Below are positions 1 to 5,850 of a DNA stretch of 7,111 nucleotides, one piece after another. A program made the translations under genes and the position numbers. Location of the stretch: contig JAGGSD010000208.1 in NCBI GenBank assembly GCA_021159265.1, positions 1 through 7,111 on the forward strand, in the 5' to 3' direction. Below the pieces are notes generated by a model. That model searched no databases, had not been told where the DNA came from, and saw only the letters and a program-made list of their open reading frames with translations. Each line of letters begins with the position of its first letter. Position 1 is the stretch's first letter. The stretch comes from Syntrophobacterales bacterium. GTDB taxonomy: Bacteria; Desulfobacterota; Syntrophia; Syntrophales; UBA6807.

Positions 1-34
1 GCTGAACCATGAACCTGTGAACGGTTACCCTTTT

Positions 35-1300
35 TCAAAAAGATACATCAGGGAAGGCCTTCTTTATTTCTCCAACAAGATAGAGTGAACCGGCAGCACA
101 TATTAAGTCATGTTTATCGGCAAGAGTAAAAGCTCTTACGAGGGCCTCCTCTGAATTTTCTATAACATCAACATTGTAATTTAATTTTCTCGTAAACGGC
201 AGTAGCGTTTCTGGCGGGCGCGCCCTTTTTACCTCCGGTCTGGTAAGGATAATCCTGTCAGCAAGAGGACCCAATATTCTTAACATTTTCTTGTAATCTT
301 TGTCGTCAAGGATACCAAATATAAGAATTAATTGTCTATAGGTAAAACAGGATATCAGGGAGCGACAAAGAACGGAAGCCGCCGCAGGATTGTGAGCGCC
401 ATCCACAACAAGCCCGGGAAGATTGTTAAGGATTTCCAATCTCCCTTCCCATTGTACATTCCCTAATCCCTTCGCAATAAATTCCTCTTTAATGTCCAGC
501 CCTTTGGTTCCTAAAATCTCAATCGCACCCAGAGCCAGTGCAGTATTTTCAATCTGGTGTTTACCAATTAAGGAAACAGTTAGATTTCTGTATTTTTTTA
601 AGATTCCATAATAGGAAAAACTACCGTCCTTAGACATTTTTATACGAAAGTCCCTTTTTGCTTTATAGAGCCGGGATCGCTTTCGTCTTGAAATATCTTC
701 CAGAACATCGAGAACTTTATTCTGTCGTGCAGATGTTAAGCAAACGCCACCTTCCTTAATGATCCCTCCTTTTTCCCTGGCTATGGCGCTTAAATCTCTG
801 CCCAGGTATTTCTGATGTTCAATGCAAATATTTGTAATTATAGACACTTCAGGATAAACAACGTTTGTCGCATCAAGCCTTCCTCCCATACCTACTTCCA
901 AAACCGCTATATCAACATGACGTTTGTAAAAATAGAAAAATGCAAGGGCAGTGGCAAACTCAAAATAGGTGACATCTTCTTTGCTCATTCCCCGCACATG
1001 ATCGATAAGCGCTAAGAGTTCTTCTTCCTTGATTATTTGATTATTTACCCGTATTCGTTCCTTAAAATCTATGAGATGTGGGGATGTATAAAGACCAACA
1101 TTAACACCCGCAGCATGAAGAATAGATGAAATGATAGCAGCTACAGATCCTTTCCCGTTGGATCCACCAATAAGAATAGTCTTATATCGTAGTTGGGGAT
1201 TACCTAAATGTTGAAGGAGACGAGTAATGGGCCCTAAATCGAGATTTATGCCTTTGCTCTGGAGACGAGAGAGGTATTCGAATGGATGAAGGTTTGCCAT
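35..1300 (-). CDS. folC: Bifunctional dihydrofolate synthase / folylpolyglutamate synthase
   Basis: This cytoplasmic ATP-dependent ligase adds glutamate to dihydropteroate and then to reduced folates, in the Mur ligase superfamily. The 421-residue product has the full family architecture and usual length. The P-loop GGSNGKGS is at residues 45-52, followed by TSPHL (72-76), the Mg/substrate segment LEVGMGGRLDATN (134-146), and the EKGGIIK segment (176-182) whose lysine is probably the carbamylated one in this family. GKHQIENTALALGA (247-260), WEGRLE (284-289) and the C-terminal-domain DGAHNP (300-305) complete the set. The start at 1300 gives a normal N-terminus (HPFEYLSRLQSKGI), but I see no good Shine-Dalgarno before it. 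It lies downstream of the MBL hydrolase on the same strand, across a 288-bp gap with a repeat, so co-transcription is uncertain. Whether the bifunctional activity is retained cannot be read from sequence alone. Confidence 0.96.
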   Translation of the reverse strand: MANLHPFEYLSRLQSKGINLDLGPITRLLQHLGNPQLRYKTILIGGSNGKGSVAAIISSILHAAGVNVGLYTSPHLIDFKERIRVNNQIIKEEELLALIDHVRGMSKEDVTYFEFATALAFFYFYKRHVDIAVLEVGMGGRLDATNVVYPEVSIITNICIEHQKYLGRDLSAIAREKGGIIKEGGVCLTSARQNKVLDVLEDISRRKRSRLYKAKRDFRIKMSKDGSFSYYGILKKYRNLTVSLIGKHQIENTALALGAIEILGTKGLDIKEEFIAKGLGNVQWEGRLEILNNLPGLVVDGAHNPAAASVLCRSLISCFTYRQLILIFGILDDKDYKKMLRILGPLADRIILTRPEVKRARPPETLLPFTRKLNYNVDVIENSEEALVRAFTLADKHDLICAAGSLYLVGEIKKAFPDVSF

Positions 1301-1368
1301 AAATGATTGACGTAATATGTTTTTGAATTAGGGAGGGGGAGAAACTCGTGTCGTGTCAAGTCTCGAAT

Positions 1369-1460
1369 GTCATTGCGAGCGAAGCGAAGCAATCTCCTGC
1401 TGCTATGAGCTAACTTTGCATAATCCAAGAGCTTGCCACGGCCTTCGGCCTCGCAATGAC
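1369..1460. repeat. REP/MITE-like element with 11-bp terminal inverted repeats
   Basis: GTCATTGCGAG at 1369-1379 is matched perfectly and inverted by CTCGCAATGAC at 1450-1460. Inside are the iterated GCGAAGCGAAGC and a small hairpin GGCC-TTC-GGCC at 1440-1450. The CATTGCGAGCGAAGCGAAGC sequence is a familiar dispersed intergenic repeat in many bacterial drafts, which I know from general experience. Spurious peptides of the 'CHCERSEAIS' type arise from it, as happens here. No transposase gene is present in the window. It sits between the MBL hydrolase and folC and could form a long RNA hairpin there. Confidence 0.75.
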
Positions 1461-1472
1461 GAAAGCTTGTGC

Positions 1473-1497
1473 GTCATTGCAAGCTTGCCACGACTCC
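1473..1497. repeat. Degenerate partial copy of the adjacent CATTGCGAG repeat
   Basis: GTCATTGC recurs at 1473-1480, and AGCTTGCCACG recurs at 1482-1492 as a direct copy of 1430-1440. The two parts are juxtaposed without the intervening core. This looks like a deleted second copy 12 bp beyond the intact element. Confidence 0.5.
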
Positions 1498-1588
1498 AGT
1501 ACTCAGGACCTTTATGTCTCCTGCCGTGTTTTTCTTAATTCCGGATCATGCCTTCTTATGGAAATAATCAGTAAATCGCAAACAGCAG

Positions 1589-2353
1589 TTAGATTTGTAT
1601 GATCTCTCCCTCTCTGAGTATTTGAATATTTCTTTTTTCCAACAAACCAACTTCCTTTACAATAACATCATAATACTGAGGTTTTAAATGATAAAGATAT
1701 ATGTCAGGGGTCTGAATTTTAAGTTTTTCTAACTCATTGTTAAGAATCTCAGGTGTAGAGTGACCTGCGGTTTCCGCAACATCTTTCATGTCATTGGGGA
1801 ATGATGTTTCAATAAAAATAGCGTGCAGATCCTTCAGCTTATTGGCCACCATCCATATCTCTTCAGTAGGACCTGTGTCACCTATAAAGATTACAGAACC
1901 GCCTTCATATTCTATCACATAAGCCACCGTTTCAACTGTGTGATTAACCTCAATAGCAGTTATTCTCACATCATTTAAGGAATACGGTCTTCCCGGCTTA
2001 ATGGGTTGAAATCGAATAACAGGATCCTTTGCATTAGGGATAGTTGAAAAATCGGGCCATAGAACATTATTAAAAAGGTTGGCGCGCATAATATCAATAA
2101 TGCCTTGAGTTGTAACAATGCTAACGGGATATGTTTTTTGTAGTTGAAGATTATCTGCCAGAAAGGCGATATCCTTAACATGGTCGAGGTGGGCATGGGT
2201 TACGAGTATTTGGTCTATATTGATTTGTTCTTCCTGGGTTAAAACAGAGGTTACCGTACCGGCATCGACCAAAAGATTCCTGTTTAACAGAAAACCGGTT
2301 GTATTATACCCGGGAAACTGAGCTCCATAACAACCCAATACCCTGATTTCCAT
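1589..2353 (-). CDS. MBL-fold hydrolase, class II cyclic-nucleotide phosphodiesterase-like
   Basis: A 254-residue metallo-beta-lactamase-fold enzyme without signal peptide or membrane segment, hence cytoplasmic. Metal-binding residues are all visible: HAHLDH at 53-58 (H53, H55, D57, H58), H138 in EVNHT, D159 in IGDTGP, H198 in AGHST and H222 in YLYHLKP. The HxHLDH form is the signature of class II cAMP phosphodiesterases, and the length and GDTGPTEEIW segment fit that branch of the fold. Substrate is not determined: a cyclic nucleotide is the family-based guess, and an RNase Z-like or other phosphodiester substrate remains possible. The start is supported by GGAGA at 2359-2363 on the minus strand, about 7 nt upstream. 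It is divergent from the oxygen-defence genes and precedes folC on its own strand. Confidence 0.85.
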   Translation of the reverse strand: MEIRVLGCYGAQFPGYNTTGFLLNRNLLVDAGTVTSVLTQEEQINIDQILVTHAHLDHVKDIAFLADNLQLQKTYPVSIVTTQGIIDIMRANLFNNVLWPDFSTIPNAKDPVIRFQPIKPGRPYSLNDVRITAIEVNHTVETVAYVIEYEGGSVIFIGDTGPTEEIWMVANKLKDLHAIFIETSFPNDMKDVAETAGHSTPEILNNELEKLKIQTPDIYLYHLKPQYYDVIVKEVGLLEKRNIQILREGEIIQI

Positions 2354-2659
2354 TTTCCGTCTCCATTATATTCCATACTAAACAAGGAATTTACTTCAAT
2401 TATCACAGCTTATATGTTGTGGCAATAAAATTATCTAAGAATATTTTCGTCTTTAAGGGAAGGCATTCTGGATTATTTTAATCACTGATTTTTATTCGCG
2501 CGCCGGTTTCAAGAAAAAACGCACCTCTCCACTGCAAAAATATGGCCATCAAAAAATATTACCCATACTTAACATAAGTCAAGGTAAAACTTTCTAAGAT
2601 GACATAAAATTCCGGCAAAGTGTGAAAACTATATGCCTGTAAAACAGGGGAAGAGCTTT
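2354..2659. other. Divergent AT-rich intergenic region
   Basis: This gap separates the minus-strand MBL hydrolase from the plus-strand CMD-like gene and must hold promoters for both directions. Apart from the minus-strand candidate at 2399-2425, I see a TAAAAT at 2605-2610 that could serve as a plus-strand -10, without a convincing -35. A short GC-rich patch (CGCGCGCCGG, around 2498-2507) interrupts otherwise AT-rich sequence. I recognise no RNA gene, riboswitch or repeat here. Confidence 0.6.
2399..2425 (-). promoter_or_regulatory. Possible sigma-70 promoter of the MBL hydrolase gene
   Basis: On the minus strand, TTGCCA (2425-2420) is followed after 15 bp by GATAAT (2404-2399). The latter is preceded by TG one base upstream, as in an extended -10. 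Transcription would start about 40 nt before the ATG at 2353. The spacing is short and the match imperfect, so this is only a candidate. Confidence 0.35.
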
Positions 2660-3106
2660 ATGAAAAAGAACAGCCCACCATTAAAACCTACAGCCCTTAT
2701 CAATTTCAGGAATACCGACAGCCAACTCTCAAATATTGTTGGTAATTTCTGGAAACTTGTATGGGGGAATGACAATCCGGTTATTGATCAGAAAACAAAG
2801 TATCTGCTTTCACTTTCGAATGCTGTGGGTGGCGGTCGATACAGACAGGCAACAAGGGAACTGGTGAAGGCATACGCGGCAGGCACAACGGTTGGTGAAT
2901 TTGATGAGCTTTTCTCTCTCTTTGTCTGGAATCAGGGTGCGGGCCACTTCGCGTCAGAGATCGGGCCTTCACAGCTCTTTGCCGCCTATCAATTGATTAA
3001 ATCACAGGAAGAACAGGGTATCTCCAGGGAAAATGTTATGGAGAACCTGCTGAGAAATTTTGGTGAAGATAACCCGAATGTTGGAACACGGAAGCAGACG
3101 GCATAA
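2660..3106 (+). CDS. Carboxymuconolactone decarboxylase / AhpD-like family protein lacking CxxC
   Basis: A 148-residue soluble helical protein. The pattern IDQKTKYLLSLSNAVGGG (42-59), then a helix reaching AYAAGTT (71-77) and GEFDELFSLFVWNQGAGHF (79-97), resembles the carboxymuconolactone decarboxylase/AhpD fold (conserved 'KTRELI.LA...GATxxEIxE'). AhpD-type members carry a redox CxxC after the first helix. Here that region is GGGRYRQATREL, and the protein contains no cysteine at all, so peroxidase-reductase chemistry of the AhpD kind is not expected. Start chosen at ATG 2660, which has AGGGGA 8 nt upstream (2646-2651). The alternative ATG at 2633 adds nine residues but lacks a clear ribosome-binding site. 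The gene precedes the oxygen-defence operon on the same strand with a promoter between, suggesting association but not necessarily shared transcription. True function is unknown. Confidence 0.65.
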   Translation: MKKNSPPLKPTALINFRNTDSQLSNIVGNFWKLVWGNDNPVIDQKTKYLLSLSNAVGGGRYRQATRELVKAYAAGTTVGEFDELFSLFVWNQGAGHFASEIGPSQLFAAYQLIKSQEEQGISRENVMENLLRNFGEDNPNVGTRKQTA

Positions 3107-3111
3107 AATCT

Positions 3112-3139
3112 TTGACAATATAAATATATATGCTATTTT
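3112..3139 (+). promoter_or_regulatory. Sigma-70-type promoter ahead of the flavodiiron operon
   Basis: A perfect TTGACA (3112-3117), a 16-bp AT-rich spacer and TATTTT (3134-3139) with an upstream TG (3131-3132) as in extended -10 elements. It begins 5 bp after the CMD-like stop codon. Transcription would start near 3146, leaving a leader of roughly 50 nt before the fprA ATG. It is the best promoter match in the window and would drive the six downstream genes. Confidence 0.65.
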
Positions 3140-3198
3140 GCTTACTTAGAGTATGACAGGCAGTTCTTTAACTCTTGAAACCTGAAGGAGGCACAGCC

Positions 3199-4377
3199 AT
3201 GAAAGCAAGGAAGATTAAAGACCGTATTTACTGGATGGGTTCTGTGGACTGGGACAGGCGTTTGTTCGACTCTCTTGTCCCCCTCCCGGACGGAACGAGT
3301 TATAATGCCTACCTTATTGAAGGGAGCGAGAAGACCGTTTTGCTGGATTCAGTTGATCCTGCCATGGCCGATGAGCTTATGGGGCAGCTTGAGGGTATTA
3401 CTAAGATCGATTACATTATTTCACACCACGCCGAGCAGGATCACTCCGGAACAATCCCGCAGGTTCTTGAAAAATACCCCGACGTCAGGCTGGTATCGAC
3501 ACCCAGGGCAAAGGAAATGCTTATGGATCTTCTGCGAATACCCGAGGAATCCTTCATAACCGTCAAGGATGGTGATACCCTGTCTCTCGGTGACAAGACC
3601 CTGAAGTTTATCCATACTCCCTGGGTTCACTGGCCTGAGACCATGGTGACATATCTGGAAGAAGACAGGGTCCTTTTCAGTTGTGACTTTTTCGGCTCTC
3701 ATATTGCGACGGCCGGTCTTTACGTTACCGATGAAGGACGCGTGTATGAGGCCGCCAAGCGCTACTATGCCGAGATCATGATGCCCTTCCGGAACGTGAT
3801 CGAAAAGAACCTGGGAAAGCTTGCGTCTTACGATATAGAAATGATCGCTCCGAGTCATGGACAAATATATCCCCGCCCGGCATTTATTATTGATGCCTAC
3901 CGTGACTGGATACTCGGCCCTCCCCGCAACACAGTGGTTCTGCCGTATGTATCAATGCACGGAAGCACAAGGCAGATGGTCGATTATCTTGTCTCAGCCC
4001 TTGTAGAAAGAGGTGTCGCGGTTGAGCAGTTCAACCTGGAAGTAACCGATATAGGAAAACTTGCCATGGCTCTGGTTGACGCAGCTACAATCGTCGTTGG
4101 AACCCCTACAATCCTGACAGGCCCTCATCCTTACGCTGCTTATGCTACATTCCTTGCCAATGTCCTCCGTCCCAAAGCAAAATTTCTTTCCATTGTTGGT
4201 TCTTATGGATGGGGAGGGAAAACAGTGGAGACATTAGCCGGAATGATCCCCAATCTCAAGGTAGAGGTCATAGATCCTGTACTTTGCAAAGGAGTGCCTT
4301 CAGAAGGTGATTTTAAGGCTCTGGATGAGCTGGCTGCGGCTATTGCGGAGAAACACAAAGAACACAACTTTATTTAG
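3199..4377 (+). CDS. fprA: FprA-type flavodiiron protein (rubredoxin:oxygen oxidoreductase)
   Basis: A cytoplasmic four-electron O2 (and possibly NO) reductase, classically fed by rubredoxin. The 392-residue product has the A-type two-domain layout. The N-terminal MBL-like diiron domain keeps all ligands: H77, E79, D81, H82 in HAEQDH, H144 in PWVHWPETM, D163 in SCDFFG and H220 in APSHG. The flavodoxin domain (about 245-392) has the FMN phosphate loop SMHGSTRQM (252-260), GTPT (301-304) and GSYGWGG (334-340). Start is set at ATG 3199 because AAGGAGG (3185-3191) lies 7 nt upstream. An in-frame TTG at 3175 would place the ribosome-binding site inside the gene. There is no C-terminal rubredoxin or flavin-reductase fusion; those functions are supplied by the next two genes. 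O2 versus NO preference cannot be read from sequence. Confidence 0.96.
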   Translation: MKARKIKDRIYWMGSVDWDRRLFDSLVPLPDGTSYNAYLIEGSEKTVLLDSVDPAMADELMGQLEGITKIDYIISHHAEQDHSGTIPQVLEKYPDVRLVSTPRAKEMLMDLLRIPEESFITVKDGDTLSLGDKTLKFIHTPWVHWPETMVTYLEEDRVLFSCDFFGSHIATAGLYVTDEGRVYEAAKRYYAEIMMPFRNVIEKNLGKLASYDIEMIAPSHGQIYPRPAFIIDAYRDWILGPPRNTVVLPYVSMHGSTRQMVDYLVSALVERGVAVEQFNLEVTDIGKLAMALVDAATIVVGTPTILTGPHPYAAYATFLANVLRPKAKFLSIVGSYGWGGKTVETLAGMIPNLKVEVIDPVLCKGVPSEGDFKALDELAAAIAEKHKEHNFI

Positions 4378-4402
4378 TGTATTCGTAAAAGTTAAAAATA
4401 CT

Positions 4403-4425
4403 CCCTCTCCCTTGATGGGAGAGGG
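4403..4425. repeat. Intergenic 9-bp inverted repeat of a dispersed repeat family
   Basis: CCCTCTCCC (4403-4411) and GGGAGAGGG (4417-4425) form a perfect 9-bp stem with a TTGAT loop, followed by TTGGGGTGAGGGTGA. This sequence resembles a dispersed repeat found in many genomes, whose reverse translation gives 'TLTPTLSHQGRGS' peptides, as it does here. There is no U-tract, so I do not call a terminator. As RNA it could shield the fprA message or lower downstream expression. Confidence 0.6.
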
Positions 4426-4477
4426 TTGGGGTGAGGGTGAATCCGACTTTCACGAGAGACATAGAGGAGAATAAGTT

Positions 4478-4990
4478 ATGAATGTACAAGCTCTGCATAA
4501 AATCAGTTACGGGATGTATATATTGACATCCGGAAAAGACAATGAATTTAATGGCCAGATTGTAAACTCCGTTATTCAGGCGACTTCGGAGCCTGCAACT
4601 CTCGCTGTATGCGTGAATCATGACAATCTGACGTATGAATTTGTAAAGAACAGCAAAATCTTCACTCTTTCGACCTTATCTGAGGATGCCCCAATGAGCC
4701 TAATCGGCAATTTCGGGTTTAAGTCAGGTCGAGATATTGACAAATTCAAGGGGATCAATTTTAGAACAGGCCGGAATGGTGCTCCGATAGTCCTGGATTC
4801 CGTCGCAGCCTTTCTGGAATGTGAGCTGATAAATCAGATGGATATCGGCAGTCATACCATGTTTTTAGGCAGAGTCATAGACGGAGACATCCTGTCAGAC
4901 AAAAACCCGATGACGTATGCCTATTACCATACCATCAAAGGCGGCAAGGCGCCGAAGAGTGCGCCGCATTACATTGGAACTGAAGAGTAA
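4478..4990 (+). CDS. Flavin reductase-like FMN-binding protein (flavin domain of a split Hrb)
   Basis: A 170-residue split-barrel flavoprotein of the flavin reductase-like family. Visible landmarks are the N-terminal KISYGMYILTS (8-18), a typical start for these domains, the FGFKSGRDIDKF segment (79-90), GSHTMFLGRV (124-133) and the C-terminal HTIKGGKAPKSAPHY (151-165). The last resembles the linker that precedes rubredoxin in Moorella-type high-molecular-weight rubredoxin (Hrb), an NADH-dependent electron donor to FprA. Here the protein stops at TAA 4988-4990, and rubredoxin begins 30 nt later in the same frame. The start is supported by AGAGGAG (4463-4469), 8 nt upstream. Probable role: NAD(P)H:rubredoxin oxidoreductase for the neighbouring flavodiiron protein. 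This is inferred from family and context, and electron donor preference is unknown. Confidence 0.9.
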   Translation: MNVQALHKISYGMYILTSGKDNEFNGQIVNSVIQATSEPATLAVCVNHDNLTYEFVKNSKIFTLSTLSEDAPMSLIGNFGFKSGRDIDKFKGINFRTGRNGAPIVLDSVAAFLECELINQMDIGSHTMFLGRVIDGDILSDKNPMTYAYYHTIKGGKAPKSAPHYIGTEE

Positions 4991-5020
4991 ATTAATATCA
5001 AGGCAAAGAAAGGGAAAGAA

Positions 5021-5182
5021 ATGGACAAGTATGTTTGCACAATATGTGGTTATGTTTACGACCCTGAAAAAGGTGACCCGGATGCGGACATTGAGCCCGG
5101 AACAAAGTTTGATGACATTCCAGATGACTGGACATGTCCGATCTGTGGGGCAGGCAAGGACGAATTCGAAAAGGAGGATTAA
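5021..5182 (+). CDS. rub: Rubredoxin
   Basis: A 53-residue one-iron electron carrier of standard size. The Fe(Cys)4 site is C6/C9 (CTICGY) and C39/C42 (CPICGA), with the family-typical YVYDPEKGDPD, PGTKFDDIPDDW and an acidic C-terminal tail. It starts 30 nt after the flavin-reductase gene in the same frame, preceded by a purine-rich AAAGGGAAAG stretch as a modest ribosome-binding site. Its stop overlaps the strong Shine-Dalgarno of the rubrerythrin gene. It is the likely electron hub for the flavodiiron protein, rubrerythrin and superoxide reductase of this operon. Confidence 0.97.
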   Translation: MDKYVCTICGYVYDPEKGDPDADIEPGTKFDDIPDDWTCPICGAGKDEFEKED

Positions 5183-5185
5183 ACA

Positions 5186-5758
5186 GTGGAATTAAAAGGG
5201 AGTAAAACAGAAAAGAATTTACTGGCTGCCTTTTCCGGCGAATCACAGGCGAGAAACCGTTATACCTATTTTGCTTCAAAGGCCAAAAAAGAGGGTTATG
5301 AACAGATTGCCGCCATCTTCCTGGAATCGGCCGCTAATGAAAAGGAACATGCCGAGAGGGAGTTTAAATTCCTTCAGGGAGGAGAGGTCGAAATTACGGG
5401 AAGTTTTCCGGCAGGCGTAATCGGTGACACGGCATCCAACTTGAAGGCGGCAGCCGAGGGAGAACATTACGAATGGACCGAAATGTATCCTGAATTTGCC
5501 AAAGTGGCTGATGAAGAAGGTTTTCCCGAGATTGCAACGGTGTTCAGAAACATAGCGATAGCGGAAAAAGAGCACGAGAGGAGATATCTGGCCCTTCTCA
5601 AAAACGTCGAAGAGAAAAAGGTTTTCAAAAAAGACAAGGTAATAACATGGAGATGCCGCAACTGCGGCTACATGCACGAAGGCACTGAGGCTGTTCAGGA
5701 GTGCCCGGCCTGTGCTCACCCTCAGGCCTATTTTGAGGTGCGAGCGGAGAATTATTAA
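5186..5758 (+). CDS. rbr: Rubrerythrin
   Basis: A non-haem diiron peroxidase reducing H2O2 to water with electrons from rubredoxin. The 190-residue product has the normal two-domain form. The four-helix ferritin-like domain carries ligands E19, E52/H55 (ENEKEH context), E93/E96 (EGEHYEW) and E127/H130 (EKEH). A C-terminal rubredoxin-like domain has C157-x-x-C160 (CRNC) and C173-x-x-C176 (CPAC). The start is GTG at 5186, chosen because AAGGAGG at 5171-5177 is 8 nt upstream and the product begins MELKGSKTEKNLL as in family members. The 3-nt gap from rubredoxin indicates tight co-transcription, possibly translational coupling. A palindrome separates it from the next gene. Confidence 0.97.
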   Translation: MELKGSKTEKNLLAAFSGESQARNRYTYFASKAKKEGYEQIAAIFLESAANEKEHAEREFKFLQGGEVEITGSFPAGVIGDTASNLKAAAEGEHYEWTEMYPEFAKVADEEGFPEIATVFRNIAIAEKEHERRYLALLKNVEEKKVFKKDKVITWRCRNCGYMHEGTEAVQECPACAHPQAYFEVRAENY

Positions 5759-5781
5759 CTGTCAGAGGACATTTGTTGTTT

Positions 5782-5827
5782 GGGGACATGACCCGATTTA
5801 ATTTCATCAAATCGGGATCGTGTCCCC
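5782..5827. repeat. REP-like imperfect palindrome with GGGGACA/TGTCCCC ends
   Basis: The outer stem GGGGACA (5782-5788) pairs with TGTCCCC (5821-5827), and the inner stem CCCGATTT (5792-5799) pairs with AAATCGGG (5809-5816). An asymmetric internal loop (TGA versus ATCG) lies between them, and the apical loop is 9 nt. GGGGACA...TGTCCCC palindromes resemble REP elements linked to REP-associated tyrosine transposases; none is encoded here. It ends 7 nt before the Shine-Dalgarno of the peroxiredoxin gene and lacks a U-tract. It is therefore more likely a stability or attenuation hairpin than a terminator. Confidence 0.7.
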
Positions 5828-5850
5828 AGATATGAAAGGAGATAGGCGAT

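Noticed and set aside
1353..1538. Small plus-strand frame with a CHCERSEAIS-like peptide
   Set aside because: It is a translation of the dispersed CATTGCGAG repeat, not a gene.
2365..2370. Perfect TATAAT on the minus strand just before the MBL hydrolase gene
   Set aside because: It directly abuts the ribosome-binding site and would place the transcript start at or inside it, with no matching -35.
3117..3131. AT-rich near-palindrome in the fprA promoter spacer, considered as a PerR/Fur-type operator
   Set aside because: It does not match the 7-1-7 consensus well and is easily explained by AT richness.
3421..3864. Long minus-strand open frame opposite the flavodiiron gene, and similar ones at 5276-5719 and 6619-6924
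   Set aside because: These lie antisense to strongly conserved genes, have no recognisable motifs, and reflect codon bias of the true strand.
4370..4621. Minus-strand frame giving a TLTPTLSHQGRGS-like peptide
   Set aside because: It is a translation of the CCCTCTCCC intergenic repeat and the antisense of the flavin-reductase gene.
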